Shown: positions 34,269 through 43,157 of the stretch, piece after piece
Layout: every line of letters begins with the position of its first letter
How positions within the stretch are numbered: the stretch's first letter is position 1
Source of the DNA: Clostridia bacterium
GTDB taxonomy: Bacteria > Bacillota > Clostridia > Oscillospirales > Acutalibacteraceae
NCBI GenBank assembly: GCA_017397845.1
Contig: JAFQHU010000025.1
Span: forward strand, 1 to 64,000
Length of the DNA: 64,000 bases
Reading direction: 5' to 3'
Made by a program: the position numbers and the translations under genes
The notes under the pieces: model-generated
Seen by the model: the letters and a program-made list of their open reading frames with translations, nothing else
Databases searched by the model: none
Told to the model about the DNA's origin: nothing

Positions 34269-34540
34269 TCAATCAGTATCTTTAAAGGTGTCGTATGTAA
34301 TTTTTGCACTGATACGGAAGCCTGCAATAAATTTCTCTATATTGCTTAAATGCACATAATCACTATAAACATCGGCATGTTCAGCAAACAGTTTTTCACT
34401 TCATCCGGCAGAAGCTTTTTAATATTTTCTTCTCTTTCGATTAATTCTCTAAATTTGTGTTTTGCTTTTGGCGTGAAAGCATTTGATGCTTCTTGCATAT
34501 CAATATTACTATAATATAATTTCTCGATAAATTTTGACAT
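34269..34540 (-). pseudogene. DUF6809-like small protein, frameshifted
   Basis: The N-terminal 48 codons (SKFIEKLYYSNI...LLPDEV) have the LYYGNI-type start of the DUF6809 family of Clostridia. At about 34391-34400 the frame is lost and would stop after 64 residues. In the -1 frame the protein continues as EKLFAEHADVYSDYVHLS then NIEKFIAGFRISAKITYDTF to a stop at 34269, which gives the usual ~90 residues and C-terminal GFR motif. One base is missing, by mutation or by sequencing error in an A5 run. The function of the family is unknown. Confidence 0.65.
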
Positions 34541-34609
34541 TAAAAGCTCCTCTTAAAAATGATTAATGCAGAGACCTTTTTCAGTCTCTGCATTAATCAT
34601 TTTATGTTT

Positions 34610-34711
34610 GCTATGACGGACAACCGGTGGTCGCCCCTACGATTCCATACCGTTAATTCAGCGGTGTATCACCCTAGGGGTCCCGAAACTTCACCCGCAA
34701 TTCTGCATTTA
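34610..34711. repeat. Composite intergenic repeat, copy 4
   Basis: GGACAACCGGTGGTCGCCCC and, at 34682-34711, CCCGAAACTTCACCCGCAAT, which aligns with 28066-28098. It lies exactly behind the stop of the dehydrogenase gene. Confidence 0.5.
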
Positions 34712-36235
34712 TCAAACACCGCCGCCTACTGAGCCGTCCCATGTATCTACGGTGGTAGCCTTCATTTCTTCTTCGTCAAACCAACGTGTTGTAACAGCTT
34801 TGGTTTCAGTGAAGAAACGGAAAGCATCCTTACCTAAGCAGTGAAGGTTTCCGAAGAAGGAAAGCTTATGGCCTGTGAAGGGGAACACACCGACAGGTAC
34901 GGGAATACCTACGTTTACACCTACCATACCGCCGTCTGTTCTCTTTGCAAACTCACGTGCATAATAGCCGTTTTGTGTAAAGATAACGGAGCCGTTGGCG
35001 TAAGGGTTACGGTTCATAAGTGCAAGACCCTCTTCAAAACTCTTTACTCTCTTTATGCAAAGAACAGGTCCGAAAATTTCCTGTGTGCCTACTGTCATTT
35101 CCTCTGTAACATTATCGAGAATGGTGGGACCCACATAAAAGCCCTTTTCACAGCCGGGAACCACAGCGTTTCTGCCGTCAAGGACAACAGTTGCGCCCTC
35201 TTCGATACCCTTGTTTATCCAATTGATTACGGATTCTTTATGGGCAGCGGTAACGACAGGGCCGAGAGTTGATTCGGGAAGATATGCGGGGCCGAGCTTA
35301 AGTTCTTCAGCGTACTGTTTGAGAAGAGCAACCAATTTGTCGGCGATGCTTTCCTGAGCAACAACAACAGGAAGAGCCATACATCTTTCACCTGCACAGC
35401 CGAAAGCTGAATTGATGATACCTCTGGCACTTCTTTCGAGTGCGGCATCTTCGAGAACGAGTGCATGATTTTTCGCTTCGCAGAGAGCCTGTACTCTTTT
35501 ACCTGTGGCGGCAGCCTCCTTATAAACATGAAGACCTACTTTGGTGGAACCAACGAAGGTGATACCCTTTACATCGGGATGCTTAAGGAAAATATCAGCC
35601 TCTACTCTGGAGCAGGTTACAAGATTAACAACACCTTTGGGAAGACCTGCTTCGCAAAGAAGCTCATTAAGCTTCATAGCAGTCATGGGTGTCATAGATG
35701 CGAGCTTGAGAACGATGGTGTTACCGGAAGCGATGCAGCAGGGAACCATCCAACCCATGGGAATCATACCGGGGAAATTAAAGGGAACAATACCTGCAAA
35801 AACACCCACGGGCTCATAATAAAGAGTGGTATCATAGCCGTTTGAGGTATCTCTCATAGCATCACCTAAAAGTGACATAGGAGCGGTGATGGCAAGCTCA
35901 ACAGGCTCCTTAACCTTAAGAATGTCACCCTTTGCTTCGGAAAGCACCTTACCGTGTTCGAGAGCACAAAGCTGTGAAAGTTCATCGAGATGTTCAATAA
36001 GCAGCTCACGGAATTTATAAAGCACCTGCACTCTTTTCATAACGGGTGTATTTGACCATGAGGGAAATGCCGCCTTTGCTGAGGCAATTGCCTGTTCTAC
36101 TTCTTCTGCTGTGCAACAGGGTGTTTCAGCGATAACGTCACCTGTACTGGGATTGTAAACGGGCATATATTTTTCGGTTTTTGATTCCAACCACTGACCG
36201 TCAACAAAATAGCGCAATCTTTTTATCTGTTCCAT
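34712..36235 (-). CDS. mmsA: CoA-acylating methylmalonate-semialdehyde dehydrogenase
   Basis: A 507-residue aldehyde dehydrogenase of the MmsA/IolA type, converting (methyl)malonate semialdehyde with NAD+ and CoA to propionyl- or acetyl-CoA in valine or inositol breakdown. Signs: NPSTGDVIA, PFNFPGMIPMGWMVP, GITFVGSTKVG and the catalytic Cys in FGCAGERCMALP, which lacks the usual Glu base, as in CoA-dependent members. No other inositol or valine genes are nearby, so the pathway is inferred. Confidence 0.9.
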   Translation of the reverse strand: MEQIKRLRYFVDGQWLESKTEKYMPVYNPSTGDVIAETPCCTAEEVEQAIASAKAAFPSWSNTPVMKRVQVLYKFRELLIEHLDELSQLCALEHGKVLSEAKGDILKVKEPVELAITAPMSLLGDAMRDTSNGYDTTLYYEPVGVFAGIVPFNFPGMIPMGWMVPCCIASGNTIVLKLASMTPMTAMKLNELLCEAGLPKGVVNLVTCSRVEADIFLKHPDVKGITFVGSTKVGLHVYKEAAATGKRVQALCEAKNHALVLEDAALERSARGIINSAFGCAGERCMALPVVVAQESIADKLVALLKQYAEELKLGPAYLPESTLGPVVTAAHKESVINWINKGIEEGATVVLDGRNAVVPGCEKGFYVGPTILDNVTEEMTVGTQEIFGPVLCIKRVKSFEEGLALMNRNPYANGSVIFTQNGYYAREFAKRTDGGMVGVNVGIPVPVGVFPFTGHKLSFFGNLHCLGKDAFRFFTETKAVTTRWFDEEEMKATTVDTWDGSVGGGV

Positions 36236-36338
36236 TTTTATGTAACTCCTTTTTATATTTTATATCACCTTATATTAAGCCACAAAATTTAAAATAAATC
36301 AAGTCGAAAAGAGAAATTTTTCCCATAAACAATAAAAA

Positions 36339-36974
36339 TCAACCCATAAGCTCACTTATGCTGTCAATCACTCTCGCCCCTGTATCGGTTAAAGCCTTTT
36401 TGCTGTTATGCCCGCGGGCAATAAGAACACATTCGCAGCCTATGCTCTGAGCTACCTCAAAATCATGGGTGGTGTCGCCGACGAAAAGAACCTCATCCCC
36501 GGATACCCCCTTTTCCTCCATCCATTTTTTCGCTATATCCACCTTACTGCGGGCATAGATATCACCGGTGCCCAAAATGTCAGCAAAAAGATGGTCAATA
36601 CCGTGAAAAGCAACTTGGGAGAAAAGCCATTTGCTTTCCGTCATAGAAAGAATTATCTGCTCCACTCCCGCTGTGCGGAAATACCTTATCACTCTCTCCG
36701 CATCCTCGAAAATTTCAGCTTCATGAAAGCGCTGTTCATATTCATAAACATAATCTCTCGCTATATCTTCAAACCTTTCGTTTTCCAAATCAAAGCCCAT
36801 TTTTTCATAAAACCTGATGATAGGAAAAGTTAAAACCTGATGATATTTTTCGATGCTTTCCATCTCTCTGAGACCTCTTGTGCGAAGGAGTGTATTTTCT
36901 ATTTCGAAATTTATCTGCAGATCATCCAGAATAGTACCGTTCCAATCCCACATTATATATCTTATATTTTCCAT
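36339..36974 (-). CDS. HAD-family phosphatase
   Basis: A ~211-residue phosphoglycolate-phosphatase-like hydrolase. Motif I WDWNGTILDD (Asp nucleophile, with Trp and Asn as unusual neighbours), motif II LSMTESKW, Lys in RSKVDIAKK, and motif III VLFVGDTTHDFEVA. Start placed at the second ATG (36974), with AGGG at better spacing than for the first. It lies 15 bases behind an acyl carrier protein gene. Confidence 0.82.
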   Translation of the reverse strand: MENIRYIMWDWNGTILDDLQINFEIENTLLRTRGLREMESIEKYHQVLTFPIIRFYEKMGFDLENERFEDIARDYVYEYEQRFHEAEIFEDAERVIRYFRTAGVEQIILSMTESKWLFSQVAFHGIDHLFADILGTGDIYARSKVDIAKKWMEEKGVSGDEVLFVGDTTHDFEVAQSIGCECVLIARGHNSKKALTDTGARVIDSISELMG

Positions 36975-36989
36975 TTTCCACATCCCTTT

Positions 36990-37226
36990 TTATTTACCGT
37001 TTTTCACTCTTACAATTTCTACGAGCTCGCCCAAGGTACTGATGCCCTGAAGCTCCGCATCCTCGATTCTGATGTCTAAGGTGTCCTCTATTTGCATAAT
37101 ACACTCCACCACATCCAAACTGTCAAGCTCCATTTCCCCGAAGGTCATTTCTTCGGTAAAGTCAACATCCTCATCGAAGCCCATATTTTCTCTTATTATA
37201 TCACAAATTATGTCAAATGTATCCAT
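36990..37226 (-). CDS. Acyl carrier protein
   Basis: A 78-residue ACP; Ser of the ELDSLDVVE motif carries the phosphopantetheine arm. The start at 37226 follows AAAGGAG. It lies outside a fatty-acid cluster and next to a HAD phosphatase, so it may serve a specialised pathway or be a second ACP. The acidic N-terminal third is typical. Confidence 0.9.
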   Translation of the reverse strand: MDTFDIICDIIRENMGFDEDVDFTEEMTFGEMELDSLDVVECIMQIEDTLDIRIEDAELQGISTLGELVEIVRVKNGK

Positions 37227-37410
37227 TATGTTTCTCCTTTTTATCAAATTTCATAATATCTTGTTATCTATAATACCCCTGTATAATAAAACTAAAAAAC
37301 AAATTACATTCCTTTTTTTGGTAATCGGAATATTTTACCAAATACCCTCCAATAATTTACACATCTTAAAGGATAAATGCAAAATGCATTCCGTAAACGG
37401 AGGTTTAATT

Positions 37411-38016
37411 ATGAAACTGAAAGCTATCGAAATATCCTCTCTGATTGCTCTGATTTTCACGGTGATTTCCGCACTTTCCTTCGAAAACAGCTGCGAAGGA
37501 ATAAGAGAAAAGGTTTTACGTCTGCATGTTATAGCCGCCTCGGATTCCGTAGCTGACCAAAGTCTGAAATATGCTGTAAGAGATGAGCTTTTACGTGACG
37601 GCGAAAGTATTTTCCGCGGCAGTGAAACCGTAATTCAGGCCGAAGAAAAGATTTCCGACTCTCTCGACTTTCTTAAAAAAAGTGCGGAGAATACCTTAAA
37701 AAAATCCGGCTGTGATTATCCCGTAAATGTGATTTTGGAAAGAACATACTTCCCTACCAGACAATACGAAAACATTACCCTGCCCGCAGGCTACTACAAA
37801 GCGGTGAAGGTAATAATCGGTGAAGGCAAGGGCAAAAATTGGTGGTGCGTCATGTTTCCGCCCATGTGCCTCCCCGCCGCCGCTAAAGACAGCCCGGACC
37901 TTTCCTCTATCCTTTCCGAAAAAGAAAAGGAAATAGTAAACGACGGCAAAAAATACGAAATCAAATTTTGGTTTGTGGAAAAGTACTATGAACTGAAAGA
38001 GAAATTTATACACTAA
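37411..38016 (+). CDS. spoIIR: Stage II sporulation protein R
   Basis: A 201-residue secreted protein with an N-terminal hydrophobic segment. It has the SpoIIR pattern REKVLRLHVIAASDSVADQSLKYAVRDELL and YFPTRQYENITLPAGYYKAVKVIIGEGKGKNWWCVMFPP. SpoIIR is made in the forespore and triggers SpoIIGA to cleave pro-sigma-E in the mother cell. ATG 37411 is preceded by GGAGGT. The family is usually longer at the C-terminus; here the gene ends soon after the conserved domain. Confidence 0.93.
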   Translation: MKLKAIEISSLIALIFTVISALSFENSCEGIREKVLRLHVIAASDSVADQSLKYAVRDELLRDGESIFRGSETVIQAEEKISDSLDFLKKSAENTLKKSGCDYPVNVILERTYFPTRQYENITLPAGYYKAVKVIIGEGKGKNWWCVMFPPMCLPAAAKDSPDLSSILSEKEKEIVNDGKKYEIKFWFVEKYYELKEKFIH

Positions 38017-38042
38017 CACCAAAAGTAACTTCAGTGAAAATG

Positions 38043-38071
38043 TTGTCAATTCTTTAAAATAATGTTATGAT
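38043..38071 (+). promoter_or_regulatory. Promoter of the flavoprotein gene
   Basis: TTGTCA (38043-38048), a 17-base spacer and TATGAT (38066-38071). Confidence 0.65.
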
Positions 38072-38109
38072 TAATATTGATAAAATATTATTTTAAGGAG
38101 TGTTAAAAT

Positions 38110-39507
38110 ATGAAGAATTGCGATATTTTAATTGCAGGTGCATCTACCACCGGCTCATGGTTTGCTTACCAGATGGCTAAAAGAGGCTTCAAAGTGGTGG
38201 TAATCGAAAAGCAAAAAAAAGAAAATATTTCCCGTGAGTATGATATTTTCCATATGGGCAAAGAGGATATGATAAAGTTCGACCTTGAAATCCCCGAAAA
38301 AGACAACTCAAAGGTTTACGGTTTTGAGTTTGCCTCCACTGCCGTTGTTTCTCCCTACGGCAACTACCCCAAAAGAACACATGAAGCGGTGGTAGGCATG
38401 CACAAGCACGAATACATAATGACCATGATCGACCGTGCAGAAAAGGCAGGTGCCGAATATATATGCGATGCACCCTTTAAGGATTTCATCTACGACGAAA
38501 AGGGAAAGATCTCCGGTGCAAAATACGAAACCAAGGACGGTATTCAGGAAATCTCCGCTAAGCTCGTAGCCGACTGTACCGGTATCCCCGCCGCCGCCAG
38601 AACGAAGCTTCCCGACTCCTCCTTCGTGGAAAATTTCAAACTTACACCAAAGGATATTTTCTACGTCGTTCTCTATTATGCAAAATACAAGGATGCATCC
38701 GTTGATCCTACAAAGCTTCACGGCTCTTTCTTACAGTATAAAACATGGTCCGCTCCCTCAGGCGATGACCACGGTGCTATTCTCGGTGTAGGCGGTAACT
38801 TCTCTTATGACTACGCAGAGGAGATTTTCAAAGATTTCCGTAAAAATGTCCCCTGGCCCGAATACACCGTTGACAAGGTTGAAAAAGGTATGACCCCCTA
38901 CCACAGAGGCATTTATTGCTTCACAGAGGACGGCTTTATCGCTCTCGGTGACACAGCCTGTCTTACCAAGCCCAATTGCGGCGAGGGCTGTACCTCCTCC
39001 CTTTATCAGGCGGAAATCGCAGTGGATGTTATTTCCAAGCTCCTTAATGAAGGTAAAGAGCTTAGCCAGAGAAATATGTGGTCGATAAACAAGCGTTACA
39101 TCGATGTTCAGGGCAAAGCCTTCGACTCAATGCGTCCTCTGCTTACAGGAATCGTTCAGGCCTCATACGACGAAGCAGAGTATCTTTTCAGAAAGGATAT
39201 CATCTTCAGTCAGAAAATCCTCGGCGGTATGGGTCAGGATCTTGCCTTAAGTCCCAAGGATATCGCAGAGCTCGTTTCAGGCATCGCATCGGGTCTCGTC
39301 ACAAAGAAAATAAGACCCTCTACTCTCAAGAAAATTGTAAAAGGTCTGCTCGACAGCGACAAGGTAGGTAAGCATTATGACGCTTATCCCGAAACGCCCG
39401 ACGGCTTCCCCGAATGGAAGAAAAAGGCAGACGAAATATGGGCAGGTACCACCTTTATGTATGAAACTGCGGATAAGGATTTAATGAGAAAATTAGGCAT
39501 AGGATAA
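38110..39507 (+). CDS. FAD-dependent oxidoreductase, geranylgeranyl-reductase-like
   Basis: A 465-residue flavoprotein. N-terminal dinucleotide motif DILIAGASTTGSWFAYQMAKRGFKVVVIEK (Gly-rich loop altered to GASTTG), a central IALGDTACLTKPNCGEGC block typical of the GGR/FixC group, and a long C-terminal helical part. The likely role is reduction of an isoprenoid or other unsaturated lipid, or a ferredoxin-linked hydrogenation; the substrate is unknown. Confidence 0.8.
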   Translation: MKNCDILIAGASTTGSWFAYQMAKRGFKVVVIEKQKKENISREYDIFHMGKEDMIKFDLEIPEKDNSKVYGFEFASTAVVSPYGNYPKRTHEAVVGMHKHEYIMTMIDRAEKAGAEYICDAPFKDFIYDEKGKISGAKYETKDGIQEISAKLVADCTGIPAAARTKLPDSSFVENFKLTPKDIFYVVLYYAKYKDASVDPTKLHGSFLQYKTWSAPSGDDHGAILGVGGNFSYDYAEEIFKDFRKNVPWPEYTVDKVEKGMTPYHRGIYCFTEDGFIALGDTACLTKPNCGEGCTSSLYQAEIAVDVISKLLNEGKELSQRNMWSINKRYIDVQGKAFDSMRPLLTGIVQASYDEAEYLFRKDIIFSQKILGGMGQDLALSPKDIAELVSGIASGLVTKKIRPSTLKKIVKGLLDSDKVGKHYDAYPETPDGFPEWKKKADEIWAGTTFMYETADKDLMRKLGIG

Positions 39508-39513
39508 TTCGGA

Positions 39514-39606
39514 AACCTCTCAGCCACTTCGTGACAGCTCTCCTTTCAGGAGAGCCTGTTTTTGCCTTAAAGGAGAGGTGGCAGCCGATAGGCTGACGGA
39601 GAGGTT
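39514..39606. repeat. Imperfect palindromic intergenic element (MITE-like)
   Basis: A 93-bp element with matching ends AACCTCTCaGCC and GGCTGACGGAGAGGTT. Internal blocks CAGCTCTCC, AGGAGAGC and AAAGGAGAGGTGGCAGC can fold back. I know this type as a common dispersed repeat of Ruminococcaceae genomes. No coding sequence inside. Confidence 0.7.
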
Positions 39607-39678
39607 ATCCCCCCCCGACACCTTGTAATAAGATTGGACTTAATTAAATATCGTAGCAGAAAGTTGTGTGCTCCACCT

Positions 39679-40030
39679 ATGACTATACAAAAAATCTGTA
39701 TCGTTTTATTGATTATTTCTCCTATATTGTTGTTGCATTTTCTTACAAAAGCAAATTTTTTATTTGTAAGGACAAAAAAAATATAAAAAAATACTGAAAA
39801 TTTACAAAGAAACCTTCAACACTACAGAAAGATTCTTTCTTATCTTTTTATATAAAACCAAAGGCTATCGTAAACTGTTCTTTATGAACTATATTTTAGC
39901 ATTTAGTATGCTTATTACCATTTTTTTGTTTTTGCTTTCCGAAGAATTTTGGGTGCGTTCTTTTGTTGTACATACCATTTTCAGTGTTCTTTTTAACCTT
40001 TATGTTATGGCAGATGCTTATTTCGAATAA
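39679..40030 (+). pseudogene. Small membrane protein gene broken by a frameshift
   Basis: Frame 1 runs from ATG 39679 for 35 residues with one helix (ICIVLLIISPILLLHFL) and stops at 39786. Frame 2, open from 39770 to 40030, continues as YKKILKIYKETFNTTERFF... with two more helices. The frames overlap at A8 (39774-39781) and A7 (39785-39791). One base of difference there would make one ~116-residue, three-helix protein. Either a pseudogene, a homopolymer phase-variation site, or an assembly error. No good ribosome binding site is seen; family unknown. Confidence 0.45.
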
Positions 40031-40067
40031 CAAAAAAACCACAGAGACCCCGGAAATCTCTGTGGTT
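40031..40067 (-). terminator. Terminator of the G5/3D protein gene
   Basis: AACCACAGAGA/TCTCTGTGGTT stem followed by T7 on the minus strand. Confidence 0.85.
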
Positions 40068-40117
40068 AAATTATATATTTCGTAAACACTATAAGCCTTG
40101 GTCTTTGCCTCGCTCTC

Positions 40118-41422
40118 TTAATGCGTCTTCCAATTCTTTATCCCGTTACCCCACTCAAGGATATAAATATCCACATTACGTCTGCCGAAGCTGCGGCAGG
40201 TGCTGTAACCGCGCATATAAAGGTCTACGACAGTACTGCTGTTATAGATAAATCCGCCTGTATCACTTGCTATACAGTAGCCGTAATTCCACTTTCCGTC
40301 GGAGGAAACGATGTACATTTTAGTGCCGTAGGGGATTTCTCTCGGATCAACCGCTACTCGTCCCGGCATAGCGGGAGCGCCTGTGGAGCAGGTAGTGCCG
40401 GTGCAGTAGGCTGTAGCCTTGCCGGTAATTACCTTTTTATATTTAACCGGTCTGCCGTTTTTATTAAGAGGGATTTCAAAGGGGGGCTTAAGCTCGGAAA
40501 TAACCCTGCCCGATTTCACTGTCGCGCCCGTAAAGCCTGTAGAGCGCACCTTGGTACCTCTGATGAGCACTTGAGTGACTGGCTCCTTTACCACCTTACT
40601 GCTGAGAACCTCCGTTTCGGTAACCTTGCCGTCAACATATGTATATTTATATTCATTGACGCTTTTGCCCTTGACGCCCTTTTTCTTAATCTTTCTTTGG
40701 TCCTCATACATTGAATCATCGTATTCAACCTTGGTTTTAAAGTCTGTTTTAACGGTTTTTGTCTCCGTACGGTAAGCTATTCTTTTAACGGTAAGAGATG
40801 TTGCTTTTTTGATTTCTTTGGTCATTTTCTTTGAAATTTCATCAAACTGACCGAGATTTATACCCGCCTGCTTAATAACGCTCTCTACGGTACCGCCGGT
40901 AATATTTACGGTCTTTTCTTTGCCGTCCACATTGATTTTAACCGGAAAGGCACGGGTGATCTCTATTTTCATATCCTCCGTAATGCCCACTTCCTCGTCG
41001 AAATTAAGGCTGTCTCCGTCCTTCAGCTTCACTCCCGCTTTATCAAGAGCAGACCTTACGGTACCTGCCACAGTAAGCTCAGCTACCTGTTTGCCCTCAT
41101 CGTAAATAACCACATTATGCGGCTCTGCTACGACAATAACCTTTTTTCCCTCATCGGGATGATAATAATCGAGCACCAAACTGTTTTTATCATTAAGAGT
41201 GATTCCGGCTTTGGCAACTATTTCCTCCGGGCTTTCAGAAAAGGTCATCACCTTATGCTGAACGCTGTCACAGAAAACATAAGTAACTCCGATATCGGAT
41301 TTATAAACGAGAAAACCAATCAGCAGACAGAGAAGTATCACTACCGTCGCAATAAGTTTTTTTATGTTTATGCGCCTGATAAATGCTGTGGCATTGATAA
41401 ACCGCATCATATATCTGCCCAT
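40118..41422 (-). CDS. G5/DUF348 and 3D-domain cell-wall protein (YabE/RpfB-like)
   Basis: A 434-residue protein: an N-terminal membrane helix (~25-45), two DUF348 repeats (~60-165), a G5 domain (~210-290), and a C-terminal 3D domain (GKATAYC...RVAVDPREIPYGTKMYI...DTGGFI...VDLYM) with the three conserved Asp. The 3D domain is a MltA-like double-psi barrel, so this is probably a muralytic enzyme tied to resuscitation or germination. The start at 41422 follows AAGGAG; a TTG further upstream was not used. Confidence 0.9.
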   Translation of the reverse strand: MGRYMMRFINATAFIRRINIKKLIATVVILLCLLIGFLVYKSDIGVTYVFCDSVQHKVMTFSESPEEIVAKAGITLNDKNSLVLDYYHPDEGKKVIVVAEPHNVVIYDEGKQVAELTVAGTVRSALDKAGVKLKDGDSLNFDEEVGITEDMKIEITRAFPVKINVDGKEKTVNITGGTVESVIKQAGINLGQFDEISKKMTKEIKKATSLTVKRIAYRTETKTVKTDFKTKVEYDDSMYEDQRKIKKKGVKGKSVNEYKYTYVDGKVTETEVLSSKVVKEPVTQVLIRGTKVRSTGFTGATVKSGRVISELKPPFEIPLNKNGRPVKYKKVITGKATAYCTGTTCSTGAPAMPGRVAVDPREIPYGTKMYIVSSDGKWNYGYCIASDTGGFIYNSSTVVDLYMRGYSTCRSFGRRNVDIYILEWGNGIKNWKTH

Positions 41423-41466
41423 AGACCGCATCTCTCCTTTTAACAATATTTAACGAAATCCTACGT

Positions 41467-41495
41467 ATTATACAGATTTCAGCCTTTTTTGTCAA
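41467..41495 (-). promoter_or_regulatory. Promoter of the G5/3D protein gene
   Basis: On the minus strand, TTGACA (41495-41490), a 17-base spacer and TATAAT (41472-41467). Confidence 0.85.
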
Positions 41496-41641
41496 ATTCA
41501 GACAGTTTTTTTCTTTGGTCAAGAAAAACAAAAAAAGCTCGGTTTTTTTGTCTAATAAAAACAATAACAGAATAAAAACGCCTTAACATCAGCTATTTTC
41601 TTATCTTTCTTTCGTCAAAAGAAACAAAAATTTCAAAGTGC

Positions 41642-41670
41642 TTGACAAACGGCGTTTTTTCCTCTAAAAT
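41642..41670 (+). promoter_or_regulatory. Promoter of the lysis cassette
   Basis: TTGACA (41642-41647), a 17-base spacer and TAAAAT (41665-41670). The ~140-base leader has two hairpins, CTCACAG/CTGTGAG (41715-41733) and GGCGGTTTTTCTT/AAGAAAAACCGCC (41768-41796), the second just before the Shine-Dalgarno. Confidence 0.75.
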
Positions 41671-41814
41671 TATATATAGTGGTTCCGCAAGCCGCTTTAA
41701 ATCGAATAAAAAGCTCACAGTTTTACTGTGAGATATCAGGCTGCTGTTTTCCTTCAACGGGAAAAGGGCGGTTTTTCTTTTTTAAGAAAAACCGCCACGA
41801 AAGGAGAACTGATA

Positions 41815-42573
41815 ATGAAAAACTATCTTATATACCCCTGTAAATCCATGAGAATCACTCAGAGTTACACCGGAACAACATCACATCTGCCTCACACTAC
41901 AGGCACACCGAAGGATTATCCCATCGACGAGGGCTGCAGTGATACAGGCAGAGATTATATCTGCTGTCCCTGTGACGGAATGAAAATAAAACGCATATAC
42001 GGTGTGGGGACAGGCGGCACCAACACTATTTGGCTTGAGAGTACGGAAAAGGTGCTTTTTGCCGACGGAACAAAGAACTACTGTACACTTCTTATCACCC
42101 ACCCCGACGATGCAGATCTGAAAAAGCTTGCCGTGGGTCAGCTTTTTACCCGTAAAGAAAAAATATGCCGCGAGGGCAAAGACGGCGCCACAGCTTACCA
42201 TTTGCACATCTCAGCCGGCAAAGGAAAATTCAAAGGCAACGGTTGGACAAAAAATTCAAAAAATAAATATGTTCTCACCTGCTCAAAGGGTGCATATAAG
42301 CCCGAAGAACTCTTTTTTATTGATAAAAGCTTTACTGAGACAATTGATGCAAAGAGCCTTGTATTTAAGGTGCTGCCCTCATACACTTCAGGCAAATACA
42401 AAGTTAACACCGCAGTGCTGAACGTAAGAAAAAGCGCTGATGTTTATGCAAAAAAGGCGGGCACTGTTCTTTTCGGGCAGAAAATCACTGTGGATAAAAT
42501 CAAAGATAATTGGGGCCGAATCGGTAAATACCGTTGGGTATGCCTTGACTACTGTAAGAAGGTGACAGGATGA
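41815..42573 (+). CDS. Phage-type peptidoglycan hydrolase with SH3-like domain
   Basis: A 252-residue protein without signal peptide. The N-terminal ~150 residues resemble an M23/LysM-type endopeptidase: conserved His and Asp early (HTTGTPKDYPIDEG), LLITHPDD, and the metal-binding HLHIS near residue 140. Residues ~195-252 are an SH3-like wall-binding domain (VNTAVLNVRKSADVYAKKAGTVLFGQKITV). The absence of an export signal and the holin-like genes behind it fit an endolysin. ATG 41815 follows GAAAGGAG. Stop overlaps the next gene. Confidence 0.75.
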   Translation: MKNYLIYPCKSMRITQSYTGTTSHLPHTTGTPKDYPIDEGCSDTGRDYICCPCDGMKIKRIYGVGTGGTNTIWLESTEKVLFADGTKNYCTLLITHPDDADLKKLAVGQLFTRKEKICREGKDGATAYHLHISAGKGKFKGNGWTKNSKNKYVLTCSKGAYKPEELFFIDKSFTETIDAKSLVFKVLPSYTSGKYKVNTAVLNVRKSADVYAKKAGTVLFGQKITVDKIKDNWGRIGKYRWVCLDYCKKVTG

Positions 42574-42818
42574 GTGACGCTGTTACAGTTGCCGTCATCA
42601 GCCTTTTCGGCACACTCGGCGGCAGTCTTTTGGGTATTCTTGCCTCAAACAGACTCACGGCGTACCGCATCGAACAGTTAGAAAAAAAGGTAGAAAAGCA
42701 TAACAGGCTGGTCGAGCGTACCTATAAAATCGAAGAAGAGCAGGAAGTGGAAAAAGAAAAGCTCAAAGTTATCAATCACAGACTTGATGACCTCGAAGAA
42801 TACCATAAAACTAAATAA
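42570..42818 (+). CDS. Small phage-type membrane protein with coiled coil
   Basis: An 82-residue protein: an N-terminal glycine-rich helix (VTVAVISLFGTLGGSLLGILAS), then a charged coiled coil (YRIEQLEKKVEKHNRLVERTYKIEEEQ...). This layout occurs in phage lysis modules between endolysin and holin (hemolysin-XhlA-like/DUF7365-like). The start overlaps the endolysin stop (ATGA). Confidence 0.75.
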   Translation: MSDAVTVAVISLFGTLGGSLLGILASNRLTAYRIEQLEKKVEKHNRLVERTYKIEEEQEVEKEKLKVINHRLDDLEEYHKTK

Positions 42819-42836
42819 ACGAAAGAAGGATTATTA

Positions 42837-43148
42837 ATGAAAAATATTGATTTAACACCGCTTATTGAAGCGTTTATCGCACTCATCTCCGCCGTTTTTA
42901 CTCTCTTTGTTCTGCCTGAGCTTACACGGCTTCTGAAAAGAAAGCTTTCGGCAGAACAAATGTCCTCACTCAGAGAATGGGTAAAAATTGCCGTCGCTGC
43001 GGCAGAACAGCTTTACGGAAGCAAAACGGGACAGCAGAAAAAAGAATATGTTGTGTCCTTTCTGTTGTCAAAGGGCATCGTATTTGATGTGGACGAGGTT
43101 ACGGCACTTATCGAAAGTGAAGTATATAAACTAACCGCCGAAAAGTAA
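42837..43148 (+). CDS. Phage holin, LLH family
   Basis: A 103-residue protein with one N-terminal helix (LIEAFIALISAVFTLFVLP), followed by RLLKRKLSAEQMSSLREWVKIAVAAAEQLY and KKEYVVSFLLSKGIVFDVDEVTALIESEV, the pattern of the LLH/Phage_holin_6_1 family. Holins release endolysin through the membrane. It is the last of three co-directional genes; no other phage gene is near. Confidence 0.85.
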   Translation: MKNIDLTPLIEAFIALISAVFTLFVLPELTRLLKRKLSAEQMSSLREWVKIAVAAAEQLYGSKTGQQKKEYVVSFLLSKGIVFDVDEVTALIESEVYKLTAEK

Positions 43149-43157
43149 GCATAATTT

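Noticed and set aside
34391-34400. Programmed -1 frameshift in the DUF6809-like gene
   Set aside because: The site G-AAA-AAC is not a full X-XXY-YYZ slippery heptamer and no stimulatory stem is visible; a mutation or sequencing error is simpler.
34712-36235. Inositol-catabolism cluster around mmsA
   Set aside because: No other iol genes are adjacent, so only the single enzyme can be supported.
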